From: Bacillota bacterium
Lineage (GTDB): Bacteria; Bacillota; UBA4882; UBA10575
Direction of reading: 5' to 3'
DNA length: 18,411 nt
Assembly: GCA_012521315.1 (NCBI GenBank)
Contig: JAAYMP010000003.1
Span: 1 to 18,411, forward strand
Of this stretch, positions 1-8,190 are shown in pieces. The first letter of the stretch is position 1; the number at the start of each line of letters is the position of its first letter. The notes under the pieces were generated by a model that had not been told where the DNA came from, did not search any database, and saw only the letters and a list, made by a program, of their open reading frames with translations. Position numbers and translations under genes: made by a program.

Positions 1-2
1 AA

Positions 3-1622
3 AAAGGCTATCTCTGCTTGGTGCTCCACGCCCATTTGCCCTTTGTGCGCCACCCCGAGCACGAACATTTTTTGGAAGAAAAATGGCTCTTCGAAGCGAT
101 TACGGAAACCTATATCCCTTTACTGAAGGTCTTTGAAAAACTGGCGGAAGACGGGGTCCGCTACCGGGTGACGATGAGTTTAACCCCAACCCTCCTTTTC
201 ATGCTCAATGACCAGTTGTTGCAGGACCGTTATCTCAAACACCTGGACAAACTGATCGAACTGGCCGCGAAAGAGACCGAACGCACCCGTTGGCTGCCGG
301 ATTTCAACCGTATGGCCCATTCCTATCATGAGATGTTCACCTTTGCCCGCTGGTACTTTGCGGAAAAATGCCGGAAAAACCTGATCGACCCTTTCCGGCG
401 TTTACAGGACGAAGGATATCTTGAATTGATCACCTGCGGGGCGACCCATGGCTATCTCCCCTTAATGCTGCACCGGGAGGCCGTCCGGGCCCAAGTCCAC
501 TATGCCGTCGAATACCATACCCGTTGCTTCGGGCGTCCCCCACGGGGGATCTGGTTACCCGAATGCGGTTATAATCCGGGGGATGACGAGATCCTCCGCG
601 ATTACGGCCTCCGTTACTTCTTCACCGATGCCCACGGCATCCTCCATGCTTCGCCCCGTCCCAAGTACGGAAATTTCGCCCCGGTGTACTGTCCTTCGGG
701 CGTGGCCGCTTTCGGGCGGGACTTGGAATCCTCCAAACAGGTCTGGAGTGCCAATGAGGGGTACCCCGGCGACTTCGACTACCGGGAATTTTACCGGGAT
801 ATCGGCTACGATCTGGAATACGAATACATCAGACCTTACATCGACCCCAGCGGTCTGCGGACCAACACCGGGATCAAGTATTACCGGATTACCGGGCGCA
901 CCCACGACAAACAGCCTTATAACCCGGATTGGGCCCGGGAAAAGGCGGCGATCCACGCGGGCAACTTCATGTTCAACCGCGAAAAACAGATTGAGTACCT
1001 GGCGTCGTTTCTGGACCGGAAACCGGTTATTGTCTCCCCCTACGACGCGGAACTCTTCGGCCACTGGTGGTTTGAAGGCCCCCAATGGCTGGATTTCCTG
1101 ATCCGGAAGATCTATTACGACCAACACACGATCAAGCTGATCGCCCCCTCCGATTATTTGGGGCTGTACCCGCGGAATCAAGTCAGCACCCCTTCCCTTT
1201 CCAGTTGGGGCTATAAGGGATACAACGAGGTCTGGTTGGAGGGGAGTAACGACTGGATCTACCGGCATCTCCACCAAGGAGCCAAACGCATGGTGGAGCT
1301 GGCCAACACCTTCCCGGAGGCCACGGGTCTTTTGCGACGGGCCCTGAACCAGGCCGCCCGCGAACTCCTCCTCGCCCAGAGCAGCGATTGGGCGTTTATC
1401 ATGAAAACCGGCACCGTAGTGCCTTATGCGGTGCGGCGGACCCAGGACCACATCGGGCGCTTGATCGGCCTGTACGAGCAGATCATGGGGAACCGGATTG
1501 ACGAAAAATGGCTCCAAGAACTCGAAGCCAAAGATAACCTCTTTCCCGACCTGGATTACCGGATCTACTCCTCGGCCGCAAAAGTCCAAAGAAAATTCGA
1601 AGATTTAGCCCTTGCTCTCTAA
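3..1622 (+). CDS. GH57 1,4-alpha-glucan (glycogen) branching enzyme, 5' partial
   Basis: Cytoplasmic enzyme that cuts alpha-1,4-glucan chains and rejoins them as alpha-1,6 branches during glycogen synthesis. The frame is open from base 3 and reads KGYLC before the TTG at 18. The usual GH57 start is only a few residues further upstream, so the true start codon lies just outside the window. Numbering from 18, the family motifs are visible: LHAHLP (residues 3-8), GIWLPECGY with the likely nucleophile Glu182, and SPYDAELFGHWW with the likely acid Asp343. The C-terminal part looks like the helical domain of this family. The total of about 540 residues is normal for GH57 branching enzymes of the TK1436 type. 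It is followed after 12 bases by a small ORF, probably cotranscribed. Family is secure; branching activity is inferred from similarity. Confidence 0.9.
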   Translation, partial: KGYLCLVLHAHLPFVRHPEHEHFLEEKWLFEAITETYIPLLKVFEKLAEDGVRYRVTMSLTPTLLFMLNDQLLQDRYLKHLDKLIELAAKETERTRWLPDFNRMAHSYHEMFTFARWYFAEKCRKNLIDPFRRLQDEGYLELITCGATHGYLPLMLHREAVRAQVHYAVEYHTRCFGRPPRGIWLPECGYNPGDDEILRDYGLRYFFTDAHGILHASPRPKYGNFAPVYCPSGVAAFGRDLESSKQVWSANEGYPGDFDYREFYRDIGYDLEYEYIRPYIDPSGLRTNTGIKYYRITGRTHDKQPYNPDWAREKAAIHAGNFMFNREKQIEYLASFLDRKPVIVSPYDAELFGHWWFEGPQWLDFLIRKIYYDQHTIKLIAPSDYLGLYPRNQVSTPSLSSWGYKGYNEVWLEGSNDWIYRHLHQGAKRMVELANTFPEATGLLRRALNQAARELLLAQSSDWAFIMKTGTVVPYAVRRTQDHIGRLIGLYEQIMGNRIDEKWLQELEAKDNLFPDLDYRIYSSAAKVQRKFEDLALAL

Positions 1623-1634
1623 GAAGGAGAAACC

Positions 1635-1775
1635 ATGGTTAAAGGCTTCCTGAAAAAACTGGCCATCCTCAACCTTGCCCTGTGGGGGCGGAAAGTCCTG
1701 AACTACCACCGTTTGTCCCGGAAGAATCTACAGGATGCCCCTGAAGCCAAACGCAAAAAGACGCCCCCTCGCTAG
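1635..1775 (+). CDS. Small basic protein of 46 residues, unknown function
   Basis: An ATG at 1635 follows a good ribosome binding site (AAGGAG at 1624-1629) with normal spacing. The product begins MVKGFLKKLAILNLALWG and ends in a Lys/Arg/Pro-rich tail. It is strongly basic, with one short amphipathic or hydrophobic stretch (about residues 5-17) that is too short for a convincing membrane helix. It starts 12 bases after the branching-enzyme stop, so it is likely cotranscribed. The transcription terminator begins inside its last codons. I do not recognise a family. The ribosome binding site and the tight spacing argue that it is a real gene, but a chance ORF cannot be excluded. Confidence 0.55.
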   Translation: MVKGFLKKLAILNLALWGRKVLNYHRLSRKNLQDAPEAKRKKTPPR

Positions 1776-1788
1776 GGCGTTTTCTTTT
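1761..1788 (+). terminator. Intrinsic terminator of the branching-enzyme unit
   Basis: ACGCCC (1761-1766) pairs with GGGCGT (1775-1780) around an 8-base loop and is followed by TTTCTTTT. The left arm lies inside the last codons of the small ORF, and the right arm begins on the last base of its stop codon. Confidence 0.75.
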
Positions 1789-1823
1789 CGGCGATCATTT
1801 CCGAGCAGCGGGTGGGAAGATAA

Positions 1824-3971
1824 ATGGATGAGATAAGAAAAGGAGAAGTAAAAGGCTTGGTCGCCTTAAAACGGTGCTGGCGCGTCCTGCTCCAAAAGGT
1901 CTTTTTGGCGGTAACCGTCACCCTTCTGGTCATCCTCTGCCTGCCGCTGGCCCCGCCCGAGCAACCGGTGACCAGCCGGGTCCTCAGCGCCGAAGGCGAG
2001 GTCATCGCCCTGCTCTACCGGGAAAACCGGGAACTGGCCACGCTGGCGGAGATCCCGCCCTTTTTGCGACAGGCCTTTTTAGCCGTTGAAGACCACCGTT
2101 TTTATCAACACAACGGTTTCAGCCCGGTCAGTTTCGGCCGCGCCCTTTATCATAATCTGTTTGTGCGGGAAGGATTGCAGGGGTTCAGCACCATCACCCA
2201 ACAAGTGGCGAAGAATTGTTATTTGTCGGCGGAGCGGACCCTCATCCGCAAGTTAAAAGAGCTTTTTTGGGCTTTACGGCTGGAACTGCACTACTCAAAA
2301 GATGAGATCCTGGAGTTATATTTAAACCAGATCTACTTCGGCCACGGGGCCTTTGGGGTTAAAACCGCCGCTCTCACCTATTTTGGCCGGCCGCTCTCGG
2401 CGTTGAACCGGGCGGAGCTTGCCATGCTCGCCGGACTGCCAAAGGGCCCCGGCCTCTACTCGCCCTATCTCAACCGGGAGGCAGCCACCCGGCGCCTGCA
2501 GACGGTCCTGGCGCGGATGGTCGCGGTCGGGGCTATTTCCCCTGAAGAACAGGAAGATATTTTACAGGAACCGCTGCGCCTGCCCGGTTTGAAAAAAACA
2601 CCCCGGCAGGCCCTGTATTTTCTCGACTACGCCCTGGAAGAAGCCGGTCGGATCCTCAACATCTCGAAAGAACAGATCCAAAATCTCGGCCTGACCATCG
2701 AAACCACCCTCTCCCTTCCCGTCCAAACCGCGGCGGAAGAAGCCTTGCAAAACCGCCTGGCCCCGCTCCAAAAGGATCTGCAACCCCAGGGTGCTTTGAT
2801 TGCCGCCGACCCCGCCAGCGGGGCGATCAAGGCTTTGGTGGGCGGGACCGATTACTATAAAACACCTTTCAACCGCGGCACCAGTGCCTTCCGTCAACCC
2901 GGGTCCGCCTTCAAACCCTTTGTCTACCTGGCTGCCCTGGAAACGGGTTATACCTTGGCTTCGTCCATCCCCTGCCGGACCGTCTCCTTTCCCACGACCG
3001 AGACCGAAGCCTACCAACCCCATGACTACGGCAGCCAGCCTTATCATAACCGGGACTTGACTCTGCGCGAAGCCTTGGCCACTTCCTGTAATATTGTGGC
3101 GGTCACCCTGCACCAACGGTTAGGAATAAAACCCACCATCAATATGGCCTGCCGGTTGGGCATCGTTAGCGCCATGCCGGAAAACCTCTCCCTCGCTTTG
3201 GGCACCTCGGAAGTAACCCCTTTTGAACTTCTCCAGGCCTATCTCCCGCTGGCCAACGGCGGAAAAGCCGTCCCCCTCCATGCCGTGCAGCGGATTTACA
3301 ACGCCGAGGGTAAAATGATCTGGGAACGGAAAACCCGTCCCCGTCAGGTCATCGATGAGCGGTTGGCCTTCCTGATCACCTCGGTCCTGCAAGATGTGGT
3401 CGGCCCCGGCGGGACCGCCGCCGGCGTCCGGGCGACCCTGCAACGGCCCGCCGCGGGGAAAACCGGGACTACCCAGGGGAACCGGGATGCCTGGTTTGTC
3501 GGTTTCACCCCCGATCTGGCCGCCGTGGTTTATCTCGGCGACGACCAGAACAAGCCGCTCCGCGCCGGCGGCGGTTCCCTGGCGGCCCCTCTGTGGGCGG
3601 CTTTCATGAAGCAGGCACTCCAAGATACGCCCGTCCGCAATTTCTCCGTCCCCGAAGGGATCGTCTCCCGCCGGATCTGCCGGGAAACCGGCCTCCTGGC
3701 CGCGCCGGACTGTCCAGGCTACAACGAATACTTCCTTTACGGTTCCGAACCGACGGTCTACTGCGCCCGCCACCGCCGGATCCAGCTAAGGGTCTGCCAA
3801 AAAAGCGGACTCCTGCCCAATCCCCACTGCCAGAAGGTGGAGGAGAAAAGCTTCGTCTGGGGGGCTCACCCCACCGCCACCTGTGAAACCTGCCAGCCAC
3901 CGGCCAACCTCTGGGAGTTAATCTTCGGCCAGCCTTTTCCCTTCTTCAAGGGGGGAACCCAGGAGGAGTGA
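1824..3971 (+). CDS. Class A penicillin-binding protein (glycosyltransferase/transpeptidase) with Cys-rich tail
   Basis: Bifunctional enzyme that polymerises lipid II and cross-links peptidoglycan at the outer face of the inner membrane. It has a short cytoplasmic N-terminus, one membrane helix (about residues 26-44), a GT51 domain with EDHRF (catalytic Glu89), GFSTITQQVAKN and a KDEILELYLNQIYFG-type motif, then a transpeptidase domain with SAFK (nucleophile Ser361), SCN (421-423) and KTGT (546-549). All catalytic motifs are intact. After the transpeptidase domain, about 100 residues carry seven cysteines, including two copies of the pattern C-x2-[ST]-G-L-L-x4-C (619-630 and 658-669). The ATG at 1824 has only a weak upstream GGGAAG. 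A TTG at 1857 behind AAGGAG (1840-1845) is an alternative start that would shorten the cytoplasmic tail by 11 residues. The gene stands alone between a terminator and a convergent gene. Confidence 0.95.
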   Translation: MDEIRKGEVKGLVALKRCWRVLLQKVFLAVTVTLLVILCLPLAPPEQPVTSRVLSAEGEVIALLYRENRELATLAEIPPFLRQAFLAVEDHRFYQHNGFSPVSFGRALYHNLFVREGLQGFSTITQQVAKNCYLSAERTLIRKLKELFWALRLELHYSKDEILELYLNQIYFGHGAFGVKTAALTYFGRPLSALNRAELAMLAGLPKGPGLYSPYLNREAATRRLQTVLARMVAVGAISPEEQEDILQEPLRLPGLKKTPRQALYFLDYALEEAGRILNISKEQIQNLGLTIETTLSLPVQTAAEEALQNRLAPLQKDLQPQGALIAADPASGAIKALVGGTDYYKTPFNRGTSAFRQPGSAFKPFVYLAALETGYTLASSIPCRTVSFPTTETEAYQPHDYGSQPYHNRDLTLREALATSCNIVAVTLHQRLGIKPTINMACRLGIVSAMPENLSLALGTSEVTPFELLQAYLPLANGGKAVPLHAVQRIYNAEGKMIWERKTRPRQVIDERLAFLITSVLQDVVGPGGTAAGVRATLQRPAAGKTGTTQGNRDAWFVGFTPDLAAVVYLGDDQNKPLRAGGGSLAAPLWAAFMKQALQDTPVRNFSVPEGIVSRRICRETGLLAAPDCPGYNEYFLYGSEPTVYCARHRRIQLRVCQKSGLLPNPHCQKVEEKSFVWGAHPTATCETCQPPANLWELIFGQPFPFFKGGTQEE

Positions 3972-4028
3972 GGACGGTGCCGCTTCGCTGCTCCCTCCGC
4001 GTCCGCCAGTGAACACGCCTCCGGTTAA

Positions 4029-5825
4029 TCAAATGTTCCCGCCCGTCCCCGGGCTTTGCCCGAAACTTACCCGGTCCACCAGGACCAAGGCGCTGAGCGG
4101 GGCCACCTCCACCGCGCTGGAAGGAAGAACGGCCACCGCCTCGGTCCCCGCCCGCTCCTGGTCAACAACGACCACCCAATCGTCACCGGGGAGCGCCACC
4201 GTCGCCGGGGTGTCTTTCGCGTTGAACAGGACCACAATCGTCCGCCAGGGATCGCCGTTGGCATACTCCCCAAGCGTATAACCGATGAGCTGTGCCGGCA
4301 GATCGAGAAAACGGAGGTGGGTTTGGATCTGTTCGGTGGTCCGCAGGCGAAAAGCCGGGTGGGCTTTGCGCAACGCAATCAACCCCCGGTAATAGGTGTA
4401 GACCTCGGCAAAACGGGCTTTGCGGGCCCAATCCAATTGGTTGACTGCGTCGGGCGCCATATAACTGTTGGCGTTCCCGCCCTTGGTCCGGAGAAATTCC
4501 TGTCCGGCGTGGAGAAAGGGAATGCCTTGACTGGTCAGCACAACCGCCCCGGCCAGTTTATGCCTTTTAATCCGCAGGGCCTCCGGTTCATCCGGATTGG
4601 TCATGGCCAGCTTATCCCAGAGGGTCAGGTTGTCATGGGCTTCGCAGTAGACCACCGATTGCGCCGGCGCGCAAGCCCACGGTCCGTGGTCATAATTGAC
4701 CCGCTCATAACAGAGCTGGGGGTGAAAAGTGGCTCCCACGATGCCAAACTTGACACTCTCCTCCAGACCCGGACGGCCATTGACAAAACCCGGTTCCGGA
4801 CCGTTAAAAACATTCCCCTTAATCCCGTCCCGGGCCGAATCATTGAAAAAAGCAACCCCCGGTACCTGACAGGCGTTTCCTTTTAGGGCAGCCCGCTCGC
4901 CGGGGAGCGGTGAAGGCCCGCCGGTCCAACCTTCCCCGTAAATGATGATCCCGGGGGCTACGCGGTCAAGGGCTTGCCGGATCTGCCGCATGGTTTCCAG
5001 ATCAATCAGCCCCATCAGGTCGAACCGGAAACCGTCCACCCGGTATTCGCGGGCCCAGTAAACCACCGAATCAATGAGGAATTTCCGCACCATCGGCCGC
5101 TCGGTCGCCAGTTCATTCCCGCACCCCGAACCATTGGCAAAACTGCGGTCCGGATTCATCCGGTAATAGTACCCGAGGACCAACCGGTTGAGATTGGAGT
5201 CCCAGGCTTTATAGGTATGGTTATAAACCACATCCATGACCACACCAATCTTCCGCTGGTGCAGACTTTGAATCGCCGCCTTCAACTCCCGGATGCGAAC
5301 GGCTCCGTCGAAAGGATCGGTCGCGTAGGAGCCTTCCGGAACATTATAGTTTTTCGGATCGTATCCCCAGTTGAACTGGGGATTTTCCTGTTCGGCTTCG
5401 TCAACGGAGGCGAAATCAAAGATCGGCATTAAATGCAGGTGAGTAATGCCCAAATCAACCAAATGGTCAAGGCCGGTCTTCACCCCCGCGGGGCCCCGGG
5501 TCCCGGCTTCCGTAAAAGCCAAAAATTTACCTTTCCAGTGCATCCCCGCTTGCGGATGGGTCGAAAAATCGCGGACATGTAATTCGTAGATGATCGCATC
5601 CACCATCGCCTCCAGCCCGGGCCGTTCGGTCTCGTCCCAACCCTCCGGGTTGGTCCGGGCTAGGTCAACGACCATCCCCCGGTCGCCGTTGACTCCGGCC
5701 GCCCGGGCATAGGGATCCATCACTTCATAAGTACGGTCTTCATGGGTAACCGCATAGGTATAATACAGCCCATGGCAGTCGCCTTCCACCTCCCCGCGCC
5801 AGATTCCACCCTCGGCCCGGACCAT
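4029..5825 (-). CDS. pulA: Type I pullulanase (GH13), alpha-1,6 debranching enzyme
   Basis: Hydrolyses alpha-1,6 linkages in pullulan, limit dextrin and glycogen. Numbered from the ATG at 5825, it shows the type I signature FNWGYDP (151-157, with Phe in place of the usual first Tyr), region I DVVYNH (198-203), region II GFRFDL with nucleophile Asp269, region III GEGW with acid Glu298, and region IV HDN (397-399). No signal peptide is seen, so it is probably cytoplasmic and works on storage glucan. The ATG at 5825 is the first canonical start in frame, but it has no ribosome binding site and cuts into conserved N-terminal sequence. In-frame family sequence continues upstream to at least about 5960 (see the next entry). 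The gene is convergent with the PBP gene and is not in an operon with the branching enzyme. Confidence 0.93.
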   Translation of the reverse strand: MVRAEGGIWRGEVEGDCHGLYYTYAVTHEDRTYEVMDPYARAAGVNGDRGMVVDLARTNPEGWDETERPGLEAMVDAIIYELHVRDFSTHPQAGMHWKGKFLAFTEAGTRGPAGVKTGLDHLVDLGITHLHLMPIFDFASVDEAEQENPQFNWGYDPKNYNVPEGSYATDPFDGAVRIRELKAAIQSLHQRKIGVVMDVVYNHTYKAWDSNLNRLVLGYYYRMNPDRSFANGSGCGNELATERPMVRKFLIDSVVYWAREYRVDGFRFDLMGLIDLETMRQIRQALDRVAPGIIIYGEGWTGGPSPLPGERAALKGNACQVPGVAFFNDSARDGIKGNVFNGPEPGFVNGRPGLEESVKFGIVGATFHPQLCYERVNYDHGPWACAPAQSVVYCEAHDNLTLWDKLAMTNPDEPEALRIKRHKLAGAVVLTSQGIPFLHAGQEFLRTKGGNANSYMAPDAVNQLDWARKARFAEVYTYYRGLIALRKAHPAFRLRTTEQIQTHLRFLDLPAQLIGYTLGEYANGDPWRTIVVLFNAKDTPATVALPGDDWVVVVDQERAGTEAVAVLPSSAVEVAPLSALVLVDRVSFGQSPGTGGNI

Positions 5826-6045
5826 GGGGTAGACGGTCTTAACCCCGCCCCGTCCTTGACGGTAAATACAGAGACTTACTTCGCGGGCGGGAGGCGACCA
5901 AACCGTGAAGACCGTCCGCGCGGGGGCGTAGACGGCGCCTAAATCGTCACCGGCATAATAATACTGTTCATCAATCCGGTCGGCGTTGATCCTTGCTCCC
6001 CCCCCTTTTTTCTTTCCGCAAAAACAACACGGCAGCCGCTTTCAC
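5826..6045 (-). other. N-terminal extension of the pullulanase reading frame, start unresolved
   Basis: Upstream of 5825 the pullulanase frame stays open to a TGA at 6042-6044 and encodes recognisable family sequence (YYYAGDDLGAVYAPARTVF). It contains no ATG, GTG or TTG. Possible explanations: an ATC start at 5990 with GGGGGAG five bases before it; an ATT start at 5975; or a frame change at the A6G8 run (G8 at 5998-6005, as C8 on the plus strand). In the last case a GTG at 6045 with an upstream AAGGA would join the frame if the run had one G fewer. A TATACT at 6046-6051 could be a -10 box, which would place the transcript start after that GTG and favour a non-canonical start. The rest of the stretch is leader sequence. 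Confidence 0.7.
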
Positions 6046-6212
6046 AGTATATCCAGTTCCTTAAGGCTAAATCCCATTACGCCCGCCGCGGGAATGCTTT
6101 TCTTCAACTTAACGTCTTCCGGTTTAAAGCACAATAAGTAATTACTTTGACCTCTTACCTTTTACCCTGCTGCCGCATAGTTTGTAGTAGATTACGAATG
6201 GAGGAATCAAAG

Positions 6213-6935
6213 ATGGGCATGAACGAACAGCAAATGGTCATCAGTCAGATCTCCTGTCCCGGCGGCACCATTTACACCATCATTCCCGGGGACACCCTTT
6301 TCGCGCTGGCCCAGAGGTTTAACACAACTGTCCAAGCCATCCTCAACGCCAACCCCGGCCTTGATCCCAACTCTTTACAGGTCGGACGGCTGATCTGCAT
6401 TCCGGTGGCGCCTGGCCCCGCTCCTTGCCCCGGTGGTTTTCTCTACACCATCAGATCCGGTGATACCTTCTTCAGCATCGCCCGGCGCTTCGGAACCACC
6501 GTCGCTGCCCTCCAAGCGGCTAACCCGGGGGTCGATCCCAATCGGCTTCAGATTGGACAACAGATCTGCGTTCCCGCCCGCGCTCCCGCGCCCGGCCCTT
6601 GCCCTGGCGGTTTTCTCTACACCATCCGTGCCGGCGATACTTTCTTTTCCCTCGCTTCCCGTTTTGGCGTGACCGTACAAGCTCTAACCTCCGCCAACCC
6701 TGGCGTTAACCCAAACAATTTGCAAGTGGGGCAACAGATTTGCATTCCCGCCCCGGCACCGATCCAAACCCCGGCGACCTGTTCCGGCTTTATCTACATT
6801 ATCCGGTCCGGGGATACCCTCTTTAGCCTCGCCCAACGTTTTGGCACCACAGTAGCCGCCATTACGGCTGCGAACCCTGGGATCAACCCCAATCAATTAC
6901 AGGTCGGGCAGCAAGTTTGCATCCCCAATCGTTAA
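6213..6935 (+). CDS. Leaderless four-LysM-repeat protein with paired cysteines
   Basis: Product of 240 residues made almost entirely of four LysM domains (about residues 15-64, 72-121, 130-179 and 190-238) joined by short Ala/Pro linkers. LysM binds N-acetylglucosamine in peptidoglycan and related glycans. Each unit has the LysM core (YTI-x2-GDT-[LF]-F at its start, NPG and LQVGQ later), and each carries exactly two cysteines: one just before the first strand (CPGG or CSG) and one in the closing [IV]CIP, giving C15/C62, C72/C119, C130/C177 and C190/C236. There is no signal peptide, membrane helix or catalytic domain. ATG 6213 was chosen because GGAGG (6200-6204) lies 8 bases upstream; a longer frame from TTG 6147 has no such site. 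A role in the spore coat or cortex is possible but unproven. It ends before a strong terminator. Confidence 0.88.
   Translation: MGMNEQQMVISQISCPGGTIYTIIPGDTLFALAQRFNTTVQAILNANPGLDPNSLQVGRLICIPVAPGPAPCPGGFLYTIRSGDTFFSIARRFGTTVAALQAANPGVDPNRLQIGQQICVPARAPAPGPCPGGFLYTIRAGDTFFSLASRFGVTVQALTSANPGVNPNNLQVGQQICIPAPAPIQTPATCSGFIYIIRSGDTLFSLAQRFGTTVAAITAANPGINPNQLQVGQQVCIPNR
6255..6926 (+). repeat. Four tandem LysM-coding repeats
   Basis: Units lie at about 6255-6404, 6426-6575, 6600-6749 and 6780-6926, about 50 codons each. They are similar at protein level but clearly diverged at DNA level, more so than the repeats in the second LysM gene, so this array looks older. Confidence 0.85.
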
Positions 6936-6975
6936 CTCACTTGAGCAGGGAAAATTACAGGAAAATTTCTCGCGT

Positions 6976-7002
6976 AAAAGGCCGGGCTTGTCCCGGCCTT
7001 TT
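6976..7002 (+). terminator. Intrinsic terminator after the first LysM gene
   Basis: AAAAGGCCGGG (6976-6986), loop CTTGT, then CCCGGCCTTTT (6992-7002). The perfect 11-pair stem ends in T on one side and starts in A on the other, so it could act in both directions. It also sits downstream of the HAD remnant on the minus strand. Confidence 0.85.
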
Positions 7003-7109
7003 CATCCCTCACCGTTAGAATTACCACCGGTGGGCAAAGGATATTTCCATTATACCGTTTGGTCCCAGCTAGTGAAGGTAGGCAAAAGAAAAGCAATCAT
7101 ATGCTTTGC

Positions 7110-7309
7110 TTAAGCAGACCAGATCCGCGGGACCCGGTAATGGTAAAAAGAAAACCCCAACTTTTGGGCAGCATTAACGTTTGCTTCCGTATCATCAATG
7201 AACAAGCAACCTGCAAGAGTCCCAACATCGCTTCGATTTCTTCCGGAACCTGTTTCATCGAGAGCATACCACCATAATCAAAAAGAACGGCTTTGATTTG
7301 ACCCAACAA
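7110..7309 (-). pseudogene. Remnant of a HAD-superfamily hydrolase
   Basis: Behind a good ribosome binding site (AGGAGGT at 7314-7320), a TTG start at 7309 opens with LLGQIKAVLFDYGGML, which is HAD motif I with the nucleophile Asp of FDYGG. Only about 60 bases later, in a different frame, the sequence reads FIDDTEANVNAAQKLGF, which is HAD motif IV and its following helix, ending at a TAA at 7110-7112. An intact HAD enzyme has well over 100 residues between these motifs, including the conserved Thr/Ser and Lys. The gene has therefore lost its middle and shifted frame near 7203-7250. No functional phosphatase can be made. The ribosome binding site and both ends survive, which suggests a fairly recent loss. 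Confidence 0.8.
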
Positions 7310-7356
7310 GAATACCTCCTAAAACCAAATTGTGATTAATCCCGTTTGTCCTCCTC

Positions 7357-7386
7357 TTGACATAATTTTCAAAATCGCGATATACT
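7357..7386 (+). promoter_or_regulatory. Sigma-A-type promoter for the 7489 gene
   Basis: TTGACA (7357-7362), an 18-base spacer and TATACT (7381-7386), in an AT-rich stretch about 100 bases before the start codon. The -35 is perfect and the -10 matches five of six positions. The leader of about 95 bases ends with CCTTTG-CA-CAAAGG (7465-7478), which overlaps part of the ribosome binding site. Confidence 0.65.
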
Positions 7387-7488
7387 TATACTTGTGTAGA
7401 CTATTTAAACTTTATTGTGTAGTATGTTAATTACTAATCTACGCTTAACAGTAATCATTCATTTCCTTTGCACAAAGGGAGGATTGTT

Positions 7489-8190
7489 ATGAAAAAGATT
7501 GTAATGAAAAAAACAGTCTTATGCTTATTTCTCTTGATAATGTTTATCTAATTGGACGGGCAGGCTGTTATGGCCAGTACCTTTATGATCGATTTTGAAC
7601 TTGATTTCTTCAACCGGGGGATAAACATTTTTGCCACTGAAACTTTTAAAAGATACCATCAAGTTAAATTCAATTATTGTTTTACTGACGATGCCAAACT
7701 CGGATTGATCTATAACTGGTGTGATCATGTCACAAGCAATATTTCAACCCATGAAATAACACCTTGGCAGGTCACCCTGGAGAAAGATACATATCGCTTC
7801 GATGCTGTCATGATCAACAATCTAATTAATAAAGAACGGTCTTACACCTATTACCTGGGAACCTACCCTTCCCGCACCATAGGCAGGGATAATAAATACT
7901 ATCTCGAACTTAAACTGGGGATTAAGTCTCAGCCGCAGGGCATTACCGCTGATCTGGGCGGGCTCATCCGAAAAGGCAACTTTTGGCTCGGAATTAACCG
8001 CTTAAGTCCAATTGACGCCAAGTTAAGGGATGAAGCGGATGGTAAGAATAATCTCCCGTTAACCATCGGATACGAGTGGCATCCCCATGGCGATACCACT
8101 GTAAACTTTGAATATAATCACTTTATATTATCCTCCGCCACCGAAAAAAACTCGTGGGCGAAAATTGGTTTGAATTTCCGGTTAATCTAA
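7489..8190 (+). pseudogene. Exported beta-barrel-like protein gene with a stop codon in its signal peptide
   Basis: ATG 7489 follows AAGGGAGG with good spacing and encodes a clear signal peptide start, MKKIVMKKTVLCLFLLIMFI. TAA at 7549-7551 then stops it. The same frame continues with LDGQAVMAS, which would complete the signal peptide with cleavage after VMA, and runs on to 8190. The mature part of about 205 residues alternates polar and aromatic residues in short strands separated by turns, ends AKIGLNFRLI, and looks like a small beta-barrel outer-membrane protein. I do not recognise a family. The body of the gene shows no further damage. Translation could restart at TTG 7552 or ATG 7570, but that product would lack an export signal. 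It has its own promoter and terminator and is more AT-rich than its neighbours. A recent single-base inactivation or a sequence error are the main explanations. Confidence 0.7.

Noticed and set aside
555..1589. Long antisense frame (344 codons) opposite the branching enzyme
   Set aside because: It mirrors the codon structure of a certain GH57 gene, has no ribosome binding site and resembles no protein family. The same holds for the antisense frames at 2562-3116, 3120-3773, 4056-4886 and 17744-18307.
3972..4028. Terminator between the convergent PBP and pullulanase genes
   Set aside because: Only a five-pair GGACG/CGTCC stem is possible and no T tract follows on either strand.
6171..6186. Sigma-K-like promoter (AC, 17 bases, CATAGTTTG) before the first LysM gene
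   Set aside because: It would suit a spore-coat gene, but the match is short and the second half of the -10 is wrong. No comparable site precedes the second LysM gene.
7059..7277. Plus-strand frame of 72 codons
   Set aside because: It lies opposite the HAD remnant, whose minus-strand reading gives recognisable motifs; the plus reading does not.
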